Under the pieces are notes generated by a model. It had not been told where the DNA came from. It did no database searches and was given only the letters and a program-made list of their open reading frames with translations. Positions 28,169-36,810 of a stretch of DNA of 64,000 nucleotides are shown here, piece by piece (position 1 is the stretch's first letter; each line of letters opens with the position of its first letter). Origin of the DNA: Brumimicrobium oceani (GTDB lineage Bacteria > Bacteroidota > Bacteroidia > Flavobacteriales_D > Crocinitomicaceae); assembly GCF_003143775.1 (NCBI RefSeq), contig NZ_QFRJ01000003.1, forward strand, positions 224,188 through 288,187, in the 5' to 3' direction. The translations under genes and the position numbers were made by a program.

Positions 28169-29664
28169 TGAAAACATTAGTCTTAGATCATCAGCAATTT
28201 GAAATTGACGCATTATTTCAATTTATTGCTTCAGGAAATAAAGTAGAATTGGGAGAAAATGGTCGAAAAGCCGTTTTAAAATGCCGTGAATACTTGAATA
28301 ATAAAATGGAAAACACGGAAGGAAACATTTACGGAATCAATACCGGATTTGGATCTCTGTATGACCAATCTATTTCAAAAGAAGATTTAGCGAAGTTACA
28401 AGTAAATTTGGTACGATCTCACGCTTGTGGTACAGGCGCTGAAGTTCCTTCTTCAATTGTAAAGACCATGCTTTTATTCAAAGCGATTGGTTTGCATTAC
28501 GGACATTCTGGAGTTCAAGTAGAAACGGTTGAAAGATTAATCTACTTTTATAATAATGACATTATTCCTGTAGTTTATGAACAAGGAAGTTTGGGGGCTT
28601 CCGGAGATTTAAGTCCATTGGCTCACATTGCACTCGCTATTATTGGCGAAGGAGAAGTTTATTATAAAGGAAAGAAAGCCAATACAGAGGATGTCATTTC
28701 AGAACTTGGCCTCTCTCCTATTCAATTACAATCAAAAGAAGGATTGGCCTTATTAAACGGAACACAATTTATGAGTGCATATTTGGCACATTGTGTTTAT
28801 GAAGGAAAAAACATCTTGAAACAAGCAAACATCAACGTTGCCATGTCCTTGGAAGCTTATGACGGAAGAATTGATCCTTTTACTCCTTCTGTGAATAAAA
28901 TCAGAAATCAAGCAGGACAAATTAAAGCAGCTTCGGAAATTTCTAAAAATCTGGAAGGAAGTCAGTTCGTGACACAAGAAAAAGTGCATGTTCAAGACCC
29001 TTATAGTTTTAGATGTGTGCCGCAAGTTCACGGAGCGAGTTGGGACACTTTAAACCATGCAGAACAAGTGGTGACGAGAGAAATTAACGCAGTTACTGAC
29101 AATCCTACAATTTTCCCAGATGAAGATTTAATTGTTTCAGCAGGAAACTTTCATGGTCAACCTTTGGCTTTAGCCCTCGACTTTTTAGCGATTGCTTTGG
29201 CAGAATTAGGGAATATTTCTGAAAGAAGAATTTACAAATTAATGGGCGGAATGCGTGGTTTACCAGCGTTTTTGGTAGCGAAACCAGGATTGAACAGTGG
29301 ATTTATGATTGCCCAATATACTGCGGCTTCTATCGTAAGTCAGAACAAACAATTGTGTACACCCGCTTCTGTAGATTCTATAGATTCATCGAACGGACAG
29401 GAAGACCATGTGAGTATGGGCGCTAATGCAGCAACGAAATTACACAGAGTTGTAGAGAATGTTTGGCAGATTTTAGGAATAGAATTGATGGCTGGAGCTC
29501 AAGGAGTAGAGTTTAAAGGAGTTGAAAAAACCAGTAAGCTACTTCAAAAGGAGCATCAAACGTTCAGAGAGAAGATTCCTTTCATCAATGAAGACGAGTA
29601 CATGTCTAGCTATTTAAGAGAAAGTAAAGCCCATGTTAAAAACCAAAACAATTCTTTGATATGA
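28168..29664 (+). CDS. hutH: Histidine ammonia-lyase
   Basis: A 498-residue lyase from the ATG at 28168. The self-formed MIO cofactor site is Ala144-Ser145-Gly146 in GASGDLSPLAH, with 'GINTGFG' near the start, 'NPTIFPDE', 'GNFHGQPLALALDFLA' and 'QEDHVSMGANAATK' as lyase signatures. It removes ammonia from histidine to give urocanate. It follows hisS with a 1-nt overlap and overlaps the next gene by 4 nt (ATGA). Other hut genes (hutU, hutI, hutG) are not in the window. Phenylalanine or tyrosine as substrate is less likely: 'VRSHACGTG' fits HutH. Confidence 0.93.
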   Translation: MKTLVLDHQQFEIDALFQFIASGNKVELGENGRKAVLKCREYLNNKMENTEGNIYGINTGFGSLYDQSISKEDLAKLQVNLVRSHACGTGAEVPSSIVKTMLLFKAIGLHYGHSGVQVETVERLIYFYNNDIIPVVYEQGSLGASGDLSPLAHIALAIIGEGEVYYKGKKANTEDVISELGLSPIQLQSKEGLALLNGTQFMSAYLAHCVYEGKNILKQANINVAMSLEAYDGRIDPFTPSVNKIRNQAGQIKAASEISKNLEGSQFVTQEKVHVQDPYSFRCVPQVHGASWDTLNHAEQVVTREINAVTDNPTIFPDEDLIVSAGNFHGQPLALALDFLAIALAELGNISERRIYKLMGGMRGLPAFLVAKPGLNSGFMIAQYTAASIVSQNKQLCTPASVDSIDSSNGQEDHVSMGANAATKLHRVVENVWQILGIELMAGAQGVEFKGVEKTSKLLQKEHQTFREKIPFINEDEYMSSYLRESKAHVKNQNNSLI

Positions 29665-30194
29665 GTTACCAGCAAGAGGAATTACCAAATTCTAAGGACA
29701 TAAATACAGAAACTAAAAGGCCTAATTCGCTTACTGTACTCTTAGTATTGAGTGCTATATATATTGTAATGAGCTTATCGGCTACATTTCAAGCAATTTC
29801 AAATGGACCTTTAACACAAAACCAGTTAGAACAAGAGACGTCTGAGTTTTATGGCTCTATGGTCGAATTACGGAATCAAGGTTTGGGTGAAGAACTTACG
29901 GATATGGCTGAAGTGATGGTAGAAACTTCTGTTTATATCAACAATGAAGTTTATCAGCTCACCAATTACCTAAGGTTAATTGAGTTAATTATTGGTGCTG
30001 CTAGTCTGGTTTTAATGTTTCAACTAAAGAAAATAGGATTTCATATTTATCTTTTTTACAGTTTGTTTCCCATAATCACGACATATATTACGTTGCCACA
30101 AGAACTCATACTGACAGCTTCCATTGTTGTAATGGTTTTTATAGGTGCTTTGTTTGCGCTACTCTACGGAACGAAATTAAAGTACATGAAATAG
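29661..30194 (+). CDS. Small four-helix membrane protein, paralogue of the two duplicated genes downstream
   Basis: A 177-residue protein with hydrophobic segments at about 26-45, 105-122, 125-145 and 148-168. It starts inside the hutH stop (ATGA). It is clearly related to the proteins at 30624 and 31965: shared features include KRP near residue 20, 'LLxLSxIYI', 'GPxTQxQLEQ', 'YINNEVxxL(T/S)NY' and 'YSxxPIIT'. The conserved soluble loop between helices 1 and 2 holds the best-kept residues. Function unknown; a terminator follows. Confidence 0.8.
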   Translation: MSYQQEELPNSKDINTETKRPNSLTVLLVLSAIYIVMSLSATFQAISNGPLTQNQLEQETSEFYGSMVELRNQGLGEELTDMAEVMVETSVYINNEVYQLTNYLRLIELIIGAASLVLMFQLKKIGFHIYLFYSLFPIITTYITLPQELILTASIVVMVFIGALFALLYGTKLKYMK

Positions 30195-30221
30195 GTAGAT
30201 GCATCTAACAACGATATTATG

Positions 30222-30258
30222 TAAACCGAAAATGTAGCCCATTTTCGGTTTTTTTATG
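30222..30258 (+). terminator. Terminator of the hisS-hutH-membrane protein operon
   Basis: AACCGAAAAT (30224-30233) pairs perfectly with ATTTTCGGTT (30241-30250) and is followed by a run of T. Confidence 0.85.
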
Positions 30259-30326
30259 GATTAAAAACACGTTTTCCTAGCCCTAAAAATTAAAATGTAG
30301 CACTTCAATAAGGAGAGAATTATTGC

Positions 30327-31171
30327 CATTTATCGAAAAGCATAAAAAATTCGTCTAAGAAAAACAGAAAATCACAAAGTTTTTTTGATTTTTTTATGAA
30401 TAGACCATATCCACTTTTTATTGGTTGAATAATCTAAATCTTTCGATAAACATTAAAAAAGACCCAAAAGCTTGTGAATTCAACACTTATGCGCTTATAC
30501 TGTTCGTCTAAAAAAGTTTTATCAATCAATTAAAGCCCTTAAATTAGTAGTGTAAACAAAATTTCTGAGCTGGTCATTAGGTATAATCAGACAAAGAAAA
30601 TAAGAACTTAAAAACACTCAATTATGAATTACTCTAGCGAAACACACGTGCAAGATTACACTTCTTTAAGCACAACGAAGCGTCCAAAATTATTGAGTTT
30701 ACTACTATTATTAAGCTCTATTTATATCCTTTCGACATTAACAGCGGTAACGCAGAGACTAATTGACGGTCCAATGACTCAAGTTCAGTTAGAGCAACAA
30801 ATGTCTGCACTTTATGGAGAAACTCAAATTTTGGTAAATCAAGGAGCAAGTCCAGAGTATATGCAGTCAACACAGAAGATCGTTGAAAATTCAAGATATA
30901 TCAACAATGAAGTTTTTTATTTATCAAATTATTCACTTTTAGGAACATTAATAGTGGGATTAATTAGTGTTTTCCTTATGTTTTTCGGGTTCAAGATTGG
31001 GTTATGTGTATATTTAGTCTACAGCATCCTACCTATCATCACGATGTATTTGATTACACCTGCTGGATTAATATTAGAAACACCAATCTTAATCATTGCT
31101 TTCTCTTCAGCGGTACTATTGTTTCTTTACACTATAGGTTTTAACAAATTAGACGAAGCAAAAAAAGCGGC
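30327..31171 (+). repeat. 845-bp direct repeat, copy 1
   Basis: This segment recurs at 31668-32512 with an exact offset of 1,341 bp. I count six substitutions: four positions in the leader region (near 30342, 30446, 30485-30486 and 30500, one of them a double change) and one synonymous change (GCG to GCA) in the gene. The repeat includes nearly 300 bp upstream of the gene and ends two codons before its stop. Confidence 0.93.
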
Positions 31172-31181
31172 AAACGCTTAA
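30624..31181 (+). CDS. Four-helix membrane protein, copy 1 of a recent duplication
   Basis: A 185-residue protein of unknown function with helices at about 24-42, 105-125, 126-146 and 150-172, preceded by a polar N-terminus. Its sequence is identical to that of the gene at 31965 except for the last two residues (Asn-Ala here, Ile-Ser there), and it is a diverged relative of the gene at 29661. A leader of almost 300 bp, also duplicated, precedes it. A terminator follows at 31218. No family is recognised. Confidence 0.85.
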   Translation: MNYSSETHVQDYTSLSTTKRPKLLSLLLLLSSIYILSTLTAVTQRLIDGPMTQVQLEQQMSALYGETQILVNQGASPEYMQSTQKIVENSRYINNEVFYLSNYSLLGTLIVGLISVFLMFFGFKIGLCVYLVYSILPIITMYLITPAGLILETPILIIAFSSAVLLFLYTIGFNKLDEAKKAANA

Positions 31182-31667
31182 GGTTTCAACTTCATCAGCA
31201 CAACAATACACTACTTTTTCCCCTTTACTTAAAATAAAGGGGATTTTTCATTTATAAGAGTTAAAGAGATGCATAAGGAAATCCTTTTCTAAGGCCAGTT
31301 AAATATACTTACGTGATAAAACCCTGCATAAGTCTATAAGCCCCTCCAGATTCTTAGTGAGGCTTTTAGCTTGCTCCCAAAGCAGGTAAAAGATCCACTC
31401 ATGAACAAAGCAGTATATGCATATATTATTCAAAATGCTTAATGGATAATAGGGCTTTTAAGTCGCAAAAAGCACTATCGTTAAACCGTACTTCTCTTTT
31501 ATTGGAATCAACTCTGATAATAAATGAATTAGAAGAGATTCTTTCTTCAAAAAAATATTTATTCTCTGAGGAAAGGATAGCAGCTTCAAGAAGTGTTCTA
31601 TCAAAAATCTGGGTTTGTAAGTGTTTAGACAACATCCTTATAGCGATTAAAATAGGCTTACCTCCCT
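31182..31667. other. Spacer between the two repeat copies
   Basis: About 490 bp with a terminator at the left end; the remainder has no supportable gene (85- and 69-codon opposing frames near 31430-31700 have no family likeness). Nothing else is seen. Confidence 0.4.
31218..31249 (+). terminator. Terminator of copy 1
   Basis: CCCCTTTA (31220-31227) and TAAAGGGG (31235-31242) form a perfect stem with a 7-nt loop, followed by ATTTTTC. Confidence 0.75.
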
Positions 31668-32512
31668 CATTTATCGAAAAGCCTAAAAAATTCGTCTAAG
31701 AAAAACAGAAAATCACAAAGTTTTTTTGATTTTTTTATGAATAGACCATATCCACTTTTTATTGGTTGAATAATCTAAATCTTTCGATAAACAATAAAAA
31801 AGACCCAAAAGCTTGTGAATTCAATGCTTATGCGCTTATCCTGTTCGTCTAAAAAAGTTTTATCAATCAATTAAAGCCCTTAAATTAGTAGTGTAAACAA
31901 AATTTCTGAGCTGGTCATTAGGTATAATCAGACAAAGAAAATAAGAACTTAAAAACACTCAATTATGAATTACTCTAGCGAAACACACGTGCAAGATTAC
32001 ACTTCTTTAAGCACAACGAAGCGTCCAAAATTATTGAGTTTACTACTATTATTAAGCTCTATTTATATCCTTTCGACATTAACAGCGGTAACGCAGAGAC
32101 TAATTGACGGTCCAATGACTCAAGTTCAGTTAGAGCAACAAATGTCTGCACTTTATGGAGAAACTCAAATTTTGGTAAATCAAGGAGCAAGTCCAGAGTA
32201 TATGCAGTCAACACAGAAGATCGTTGAAAATTCAAGATATATCAACAATGAAGTTTTTTATTTATCAAATTATTCACTTTTAGGAACATTAATAGTGGGA
32301 TTAATTAGTGTTTTCCTTATGTTTTTCGGGTTCAAGATTGGGTTATGTGTATATTTAGTCTACAGCATCCTACCTATCATCACGATGTATTTGATTACAC
32401 CTGCTGGATTAATATTAGAAACACCAATCTTAATCATTGCTTTCTCTTCAGCAGTACTATTGTTTCTTTACACTATAGGTTTTAACAAATTAGACGAAGC
32501 AAAAAAAGCGGC
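31668..32512 (+). repeat. 845-bp direct repeat, copy 2
   Basis: Second copy of 30327-31171; see that entry for the differences. Flanks outside the repeat are unrelated. Confidence 0.93.
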
Positions 32513-32522
32513 TATTAGCTAA
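31965..32522 (+). CDS. Four-helix membrane protein, copy 2
   Basis: A 185-residue protein identical to the 30624 gene product except at the final two residues, because the repeat ends two codons before the stop. Only one synonymous nucleotide change is present in the shared coding part, so the copy is recent, and the gene has been kept open. The MFS gene on the other strand ends 22 bp downstream, and no terminator hairpin is evident. Function unknown. Confidence 0.85.
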   Translation: MNYSSETHVQDYTSLSTTKRPKLLSLLLLLSSIYILSTLTAVTQRLIDGPMTQVQLEQQMSALYGETQILVNQGASPEYMQSTQKIVENSRYINNEVFYLSNYSLLGTLIVGLISVFLMFFGFKIGLCVYLVYSILPIITMYLITPAGLILETPILIIAFSSAVLLFLYTIGFNKLDEAKKAAIS

Positions 32523-32544
32523 ACTCAACCCATTACAGCGTTTA

Positions 32545-33738
32545 TCAAACTTTATTTGTAATTGACCTCATGCGGTACTTTACAAGATAAATCAGCGCCA
32601 AACCACTGCCAATAAATGCTAGACCTGCTCCAACAAGCATTGGTGTATTGAATGCTAAACCAAGTCCAATTGGAACTGCACCAAAATATGCCCCCAGTGT
32701 ATTCCCGATATTAAAAGCACCCTGCCCTGCTGAAGCAGCAATCGTTTCTGCACCTTCTGCACTATTGATTAGCATCATTTGTAAACTTGCACCAACGCTA
32801 AAAGCTACACCTCCAGTAAGAAAAGCCATCGGATAGGCTGCCCAATCTATCGATGAAACGAGATAGCCCAAAATTAGGCAAAAGACCATTGCCATAAATG
32901 ATATAATCACCGCTTTTGTTGGGATGACGGTATCGGCCAGCTTACCACCAATTAAATTTCCTATAAACATTCCCAACCCAACCAAAAACATAATTATTGG
33001 AACTTTTTCATCAGCCAATCCTGAAACCTTGGTAACCAAAGGTCCAATATAACTCATCCAAGAAAATAAACCTCCCGTTCCTACAGCAATTACAGCTATA
33101 ATTAACCAAGCCTCTTTGCGACCAAAATAACTTAATTGCTTTCGAATATTTACGTTGGGTTTATCAATTTCAGGAAGCCAAAAAAAGACTGAAAGGGCTG
33201 TAACTAAACCAAGGAAACTAATAATTCCGTAAGTTAATCTCCATGAGAAAGTTTGCCCAATATAGGTACCTAATGGAATTCCCGCCAAGTTAGCAATAGT
33301 CATACCTGTGAACATAATGGAAATCGCCTGTGCTTCTTTACCGGGTTTTGCCAGCTTAGCAGCCACAACAGAGCCCACACCGAAAAATGCTCCATGAGGC
33401 AGACCAGAAACAAATCTAGAAACATAAAGACTCCATTCGTTAGGTGCAAAAGAAAAAATACCATTGAATATAAAAAACAAAATCATCAAATAGAAAAGTA
33501 CTTTTTTAGGTCTCATGTTGGCTGTTGCAATAACTAATGTTGGAGCTCCTACCACTACACCCAGTGCATAAAGTCCGATTAAATTGCTAGCCTTTGGAAT
33601 ACTGATTCCAATATCCTCAGCAATATTCATCAATAAGCCCATCATACTGAACTCTGACATACCCAGTGCCAAACCTCCAAAAGCCAATGCTATTAATCCT
33701 TTATTCATATTCCTTTTCAAAAATGCAAAGGTACTCAT
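32545..33738 (-). CDS. MFS exporter, AraJ/sugar-efflux type
   Basis: A 397-residue major facilitator with about twelve helices, starting 'MNKGLIALAFGGLALGMSEF' if the ATG at 33708 is used. That start has an AAAGGA-type ribosome binding site and better fits the family; the upstream ATG at 33738 adds ten residues. The first loop reads 'SNLIGLYALGVVVGAPTLVIATANMRPKK', close to the AraJ/PbuE efflux group (exporting arabinose-like sugars, purines or drugs). The substrate cannot be told. Next to a duplicated gene region, it is a lone gene. Confidence 0.85.
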   Translation of the reverse strand: MSTFAFLKRNMNKGLIALAFGGLALGMSEFSMMGLLMNIAEDIGISIPKASNLIGLYALGVVVGAPTLVIATANMRPKKVLFYLMILFFIFNGIFSFAPNEWSLYVSRFVSGLPHGAFFGVGSVVAAKLAKPGKEAQAISIMFTGMTIANLAGIPLGTYIGQTFSWRLTYGIISFLGLVTALSVFFWLPEIDKPNVNIRKQLSYFGRKEAWLIIAVIAVGTGGLFSWMSYIGPLVTKVSGLADEKVPIIMFLVGLGMFIGNLIGGKLADTVIPTKAVIISFMAMVFCLILGYLVSSIDWAAYPMAFLTGGVAFSVGASLQMMLINSAEGAETIAASAGQGAFNIGNTLGAYFGAVPIGLGLAFNTPMLVGAGLAFIGSGLALIYLVKYRMRSITNKV

Positions 33739-34084
33739 TTTTTAAGCTCAATTCTATTCAAGGATTTTTACTTAAATCTTCAGATGAAGGAATGAATTTG
33801 AAAGGAAAGGAAATTCACTTTTGCAATCTGCTAATTAAAAGCCAAGCCTAATTTATCATTAAAGCTTATTACCATTGAGGAGCTATCTTCTTCCCCTTTG
33901 GAATCGTATAGAATGATGTAATCAACGCACAAAACAAAAGCAGTTTTCAGCATTCCCACTTCAATCGGAAATAGAAAACGTAGGCTATCGTCGAAATAAC
34001 AAAAACAAAAGTCTGTTAAAACAGATTGAATTAAGCTAATTAATTCTTAACTTACTCTTATTCTAAAACAAACAAAAAGACAAC
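33739..34084. other. Intergenic region, nothing recognised
   Basis: About 345 bp between the divergent MFS and PepSY-like genes; it should hold both promoters, but I see no consensus box with good spacing. Confidence 0.4.
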
Positions 34085-34528
34085 ATGAATACCAGAAAAA
34101 TCATAGAAAACACAATAATTACAACGGCTATTGGAATTGTAATTTTAAGATTGAAAAAGGATAAAATTGTGTATGTAGACACTTTACCCGAAATAATTAA
34201 AGACTATGTCTCCATCCATTTCCCAGAACATTTCATCAAAAAAGCGGTGACTTATAAAGTTGGTTTTAAGAGAAGTTACAAAGTATTTTTAAATGGTAAA
34301 ATTAACCTTAAGTTCAACAACAAAGGAAAAGCGATAGAAATTGAAAGTGGAAATAAATTACCCGATTCCGTAGTGCCAACAAAACTCGCAAGCTTCGTTA
34401 CTGCATACTTCCCAGAAAACTCCATCGTGGAATGGGAGTTAGAAAGAAACGCTCAAGAGATTGAGTTAGATAACGGACTAGAGCTTGCTTTCGATTTAAA
34501 TGGTGACTTCATAAATGTTGAGAAGTAA
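34085..34528 (+). CDS. PepSY-like domain protein (beta-lactamase-inhibitor-like fold)
   Basis: A 147-residue protein with an N-terminal hydrophobic stretch (IIENTIITTAIGIVIL) that may be a signal or anchor. The rest shows two repeats of the PepSY-like (PF11396) pattern: 'LPEIIKDYVSIHFPEHFIKKA' followed by 'YKVFLNGKINLKFNNKGKAIEIES', then 'VPTKLASFVTAYFPENSIVEW' and 'IELDNGLELAFDLNGDFINVE'. Such proteins occur near sensors or in envelopes; the exact role is unknown. It stands alone. Confidence 0.75.
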   Translation: MNTRKIIENTIITTAIGIVILRLKKDKIVYVDTLPEIIKDYVSIHFPEHFIKKAVTYKVGFKRSYKVFLNGKINLKFNNKGKAIEIESGNKLPDSVVPTKLASFVTAYFPENSIVEWELERNAQEIELDNGLELAFDLNGDFINVEK

Positions 34529-34631
34529 TATTTATAAAAGGCACATTTAATCGCTCTTCTTTCACCTAATTCTTTTTTTTTATTGTTCTTTTGAATTGCT
34601 TAACAAAAGTTGGTTAAAGACAAAATGAAAA

Positions 34632-35168
34632 ATGGAAAAGAAGATTGCAATCTTAAGGGGGATAAATGTGGGTGGAAAACGAAAAATATTGATGACCGAT
34701 TTGAAGTCAATGCTCGTTGAAATCGGAATTATGAATGCCAAAACATACATTCAAAGTGGAAATGTAATTTTCGAATCAGAATTAAAAAACCTAGAGTTAT
34801 CTCTTCAAATTGAATCAGAAATTCTCAAAAAATTCGGTTTCGATGTTCCTGTAATCATAAAAACAAGAGCAGAACTAAAGGCCGCTATTTCATCAAATCC
34901 CTTCTTCACATCGGACGCTGACATGAGTAAGCTTCACCTCACTTTTTTGAATAAAAAACCGTCAGAAAAGGATATAGAATCGCTTAGATCATTCGATTCG
35001 AAAGAAGACCAGTTTGAAATTCAAGGCGAAAACATCTTTATTTTTTGCGAAGGAAAATACCATCAATCGAAACTGACAAACAACTTTTTTGAGAAAAAAT
35101 TAAAAGTTGGAGCTACTACGAGGAATTGGAAAACCGTTTTGAAATTAATGGAATTAAGTCAAGATTGA
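34632..35168 (+). CDS. DUF1697 family protein
   Basis: A 178-residue cytoplasmic protein with the DUF1697 hallmarks: 'AILRGINVGGKRKILMTDLKSM' at the start, 'AKTYIQSGNVIFES', 'DVPVIIKTRAELKAAISSNPF' and 'TTRNWKTVLKLMEL' at the end. The family is common in bacteria and has no settled function. It follows the PepSY-like gene after 104 bp, without overlap. Confidence 0.9.
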   Translation: MEKKIAILRGINVGGKRKILMTDLKSMLVEIGIMNAKTYIQSGNVIFESELKNLELSLQIESEILKKFGFDVPVIIKTRAELKAAISSNPFFTSDADMSKLHLTFLNKKPSEKDIESLRSFDSKEDQFEIQGENIFIFCEGKYHQSKLTNNFFEKKLKVGATTRNWKTVLKLMELSQD

Positions 35169-35351
35169 TGTGCTGTTAAATCTTTGCTTGATTGCTCATA
35201 AAATCCATATAAATACAGTGTCAAATAACTCAAATCTTTAGTTCTTTTTCAAATATATCTGGGTGCGAAACTTATTAGAACCAACTTGGGCGCTTTAGCT
35301 CCAGGTATTAAAATATTCTTGTTAATTTTGCATTTGTTAAAAAATCAGAAG

Positions 35352-35876
35352 ATGAAAAGCAGAGCAAAAAACTTGAAAGGGATTTCTATATTATTAGCAT
35401 TTGCAATATTGGCATCAAGTTGTGCCAGTACAACACTCATCAACTCTATTCCTGCCGGAGCAAAAGTATATGTGAATAATGAACCAGTGGGCACCACTCC
35501 GCATGCTTATACAGACACCAAAATTACAGGAAGCACAAATTATATACAGCTTAAAAAAGAAGGCTACGAAACCTTAAGAACAACATTCACCAGAAGCGAA
35601 GAAATTGATCCCGGGGCTATAGTTGGCGGTATTTTTCTTATCGTTCCCTTTTTGTGGACAATGAAATATAAACCCACACGTATTTACGAACTACAATCAC
35701 TTAATAAGGTTGAGCAAATCAACAATACAGAAAAAATAGAAGAGCCTCTAAAACCAAAGGCTGAAACAAGATCTAAAGCAGAAAGGTTAAGAGAATTTAA
35801 GCAATTATTGGAAGAGGAAATTATTACTCAGGAGGAGTTTGAACAGGAAAAGAAAAAGATTTTAGATGAAAATTGA
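35352..35876 (+). CDS. PEGA-domain lipoprotein with a SHOCT tail
   Basis: The ATG at 35352 gives 174 residues (a TTG at 35286 is in frame but weaker). A lipobox LASSCAS (Cys near 25) precedes a PEGA-type segment ('LINSIPAGAKVYVNNEPVGTTP'), a hydrophobic helix ('AIVGGIFLIVPFLWTM') and a C-terminal SHOCT segment ('ERLREFKQLLEEEIITQEEFEQEKKKIL'), each printed here in part. The function is unknown; PEGA usually binds surface polymers and SHOCT pieces multimerise. Confidence 0.85.
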   Translation: MKSRAKNLKGISILLAFAILASSCASTTLINSIPAGAKVYVNNEPVGTTPHAYTDTKITGSTNYIQLKKEGYETLRTTFTRSEEIDPGAIVGGIFLIVPFLWTMKYKPTRIYELQSLNKVEQINNTEKIEEPLKPKAETRSKAERLREFKQLLEEEIITQEEFEQEKKKILDEN

Positions 35877-35993
35877 AATCCAAATTACAGCATTGATCAT
35901 CAGTAAAAATCCGTTCTTCTGAAGAATATATCTAAAACAATTCCTAGTGCAAAATTTATGGCCTTTAGACGGGGCCATTAAGCCTTCTATAAC

Positions 35994-36164
35994 TCACCTC
36001 TTTTTCAACCGATCTGTCTTCGGGTCATAACCATAAGGACAATGTTTACAGCCATTCTTACAACAATACCCTCTTCTTAGCAAGTATTGTTCTGTGAAAA
36101 CAATATAACCTTCCTCGGTTTTGTAGTAGTCACCTTCTATCATTTCAATTTTCTTCTTAAACAT
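35994..36164 (-). CDS. DUF5522-like small cysteine-rich protein
   Basis: A 56-residue protein, too short for standard listings: MFKKKIEMIEGDYYKTEEGY at the start, then VFTEQYLLRRGYCCKNGCKH and CPYGYDP, ending KKR. The GYCC-x2-GC-x2-CPYG cluster and the VFTE-YLL-RGYCC arrangement fit the widespread Bacteroidota DUF5522 family, small Cys-rich proteins that look like metal or iron-sulphur binders. It begins 1 nt after the stop of the beta-barrel gene at 36166, so it is probably translated with it. Confidence is high that it is real. Confidence 0.8.
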   Translation of the reverse strand: MFKKKIEMIEGDYYKTEEGYIVFTEQYLLRRGYCCKNGCKHCPYGYDPKTDRLKKR

Positions 36165-36165
36165 G

Positions 36166-36762
36166 CTATTCTTTGTTACTATTTAATGGAAAGAAAAATG
36201 CGATACGATAAATAATAGGCATGTATTTGCCCGTATTTGGCTTTGTGGGATCGCTTACTCTAAAAAAATAATCGCCACTTAAGGGTGATGGATTTGAAGT
36301 TAAGGGATCCGAAATAGCGTCAGCAACATCATATAGAATTCCTACATTTAATCTAACAAAATCGAAATCTCTTGAAATTCCACCTCCTAAAAACGCTGTT
36401 AATCTCCAGTTTTTATCCGGATTAACGTAGCGATAGGGATTTTTCAATACTTCAACCTCTGTACCTAAGAAAAACCAATCTAAAAATCGATAATGCAAAA
36501 ATCCACCTCCACCAAAAACAAATGCGCTGCTGGAAGTTCCCAAATAAGTATTTTGACTAAACAAGTACTGGAACCTGAAACTCGGACCATAAGCCAAAGA
36601 TTCTTCTTCTACAAGGGCCCATTTTAAAGCTCCCCCAATTGTTCCGCCCATATTTGAAAAGCTTGCTGCTTGAACTTCTACTCCAATTTCAGAATGGTAA
36701 GACTGCGAAAATCCACAGAGAGAAGTAAATAAGAAAATGACAACAAAAATAAATCTAATCAT
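36166..36762 (-). CDS. Outer-membrane protein of beta-barrel type
   Basis: A 198-residue exported protein (signal: MIRFIFVVIFLFTSLCGFSQ). Alternating hydrophobic strands such as 'SYHSEIGVEVQAASFSNMGG', 'SFRFQYLFSQNTYLG', 'GFLHYRFLDWFFLGTEVEVL' and a final 'MPIIYRIAFFFPL' suggest an eight-stranded barrel. Function unknown. The DUF5522-like gene follows immediately (1 nt gap). Confidence 0.8.
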   Translation of the reverse strand: MIRFIFVVIFLFTSLCGFSQSYHSEIGVEVQAASFSNMGGTIGGALKWALVEEESLAYGPSFRFQYLFSQNTYLGTSSSAFVFGGGGFLHYRFLDWFFLGTEVEVLKNPYRYVNPDKNWRLTAFLGGGISRDFDFVRLNVGILYDVADAISDPLTSNPSPLSGDYFFRVSDPTKPNTGKYMPIIYRIAFFFPLNSNKE

Positions 36763-36810
36763 ACTAATTAATTTTTAACGAAGATAATAGTTTTCAATCT
36801 CAAGTCTCAA

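Noticed and set aside
31442..31699. 85-codon frame in the spacer of the duplication
   Set aside because: A larger frame lies on the other strand at the same place and neither resembles a protein.
35286..35351. TTG-started N-terminal extension of the PEGA lipoprotein
   Set aside because: It would push the lipobox away from the N-terminus; the ATG at 35352 gives a normal signal.
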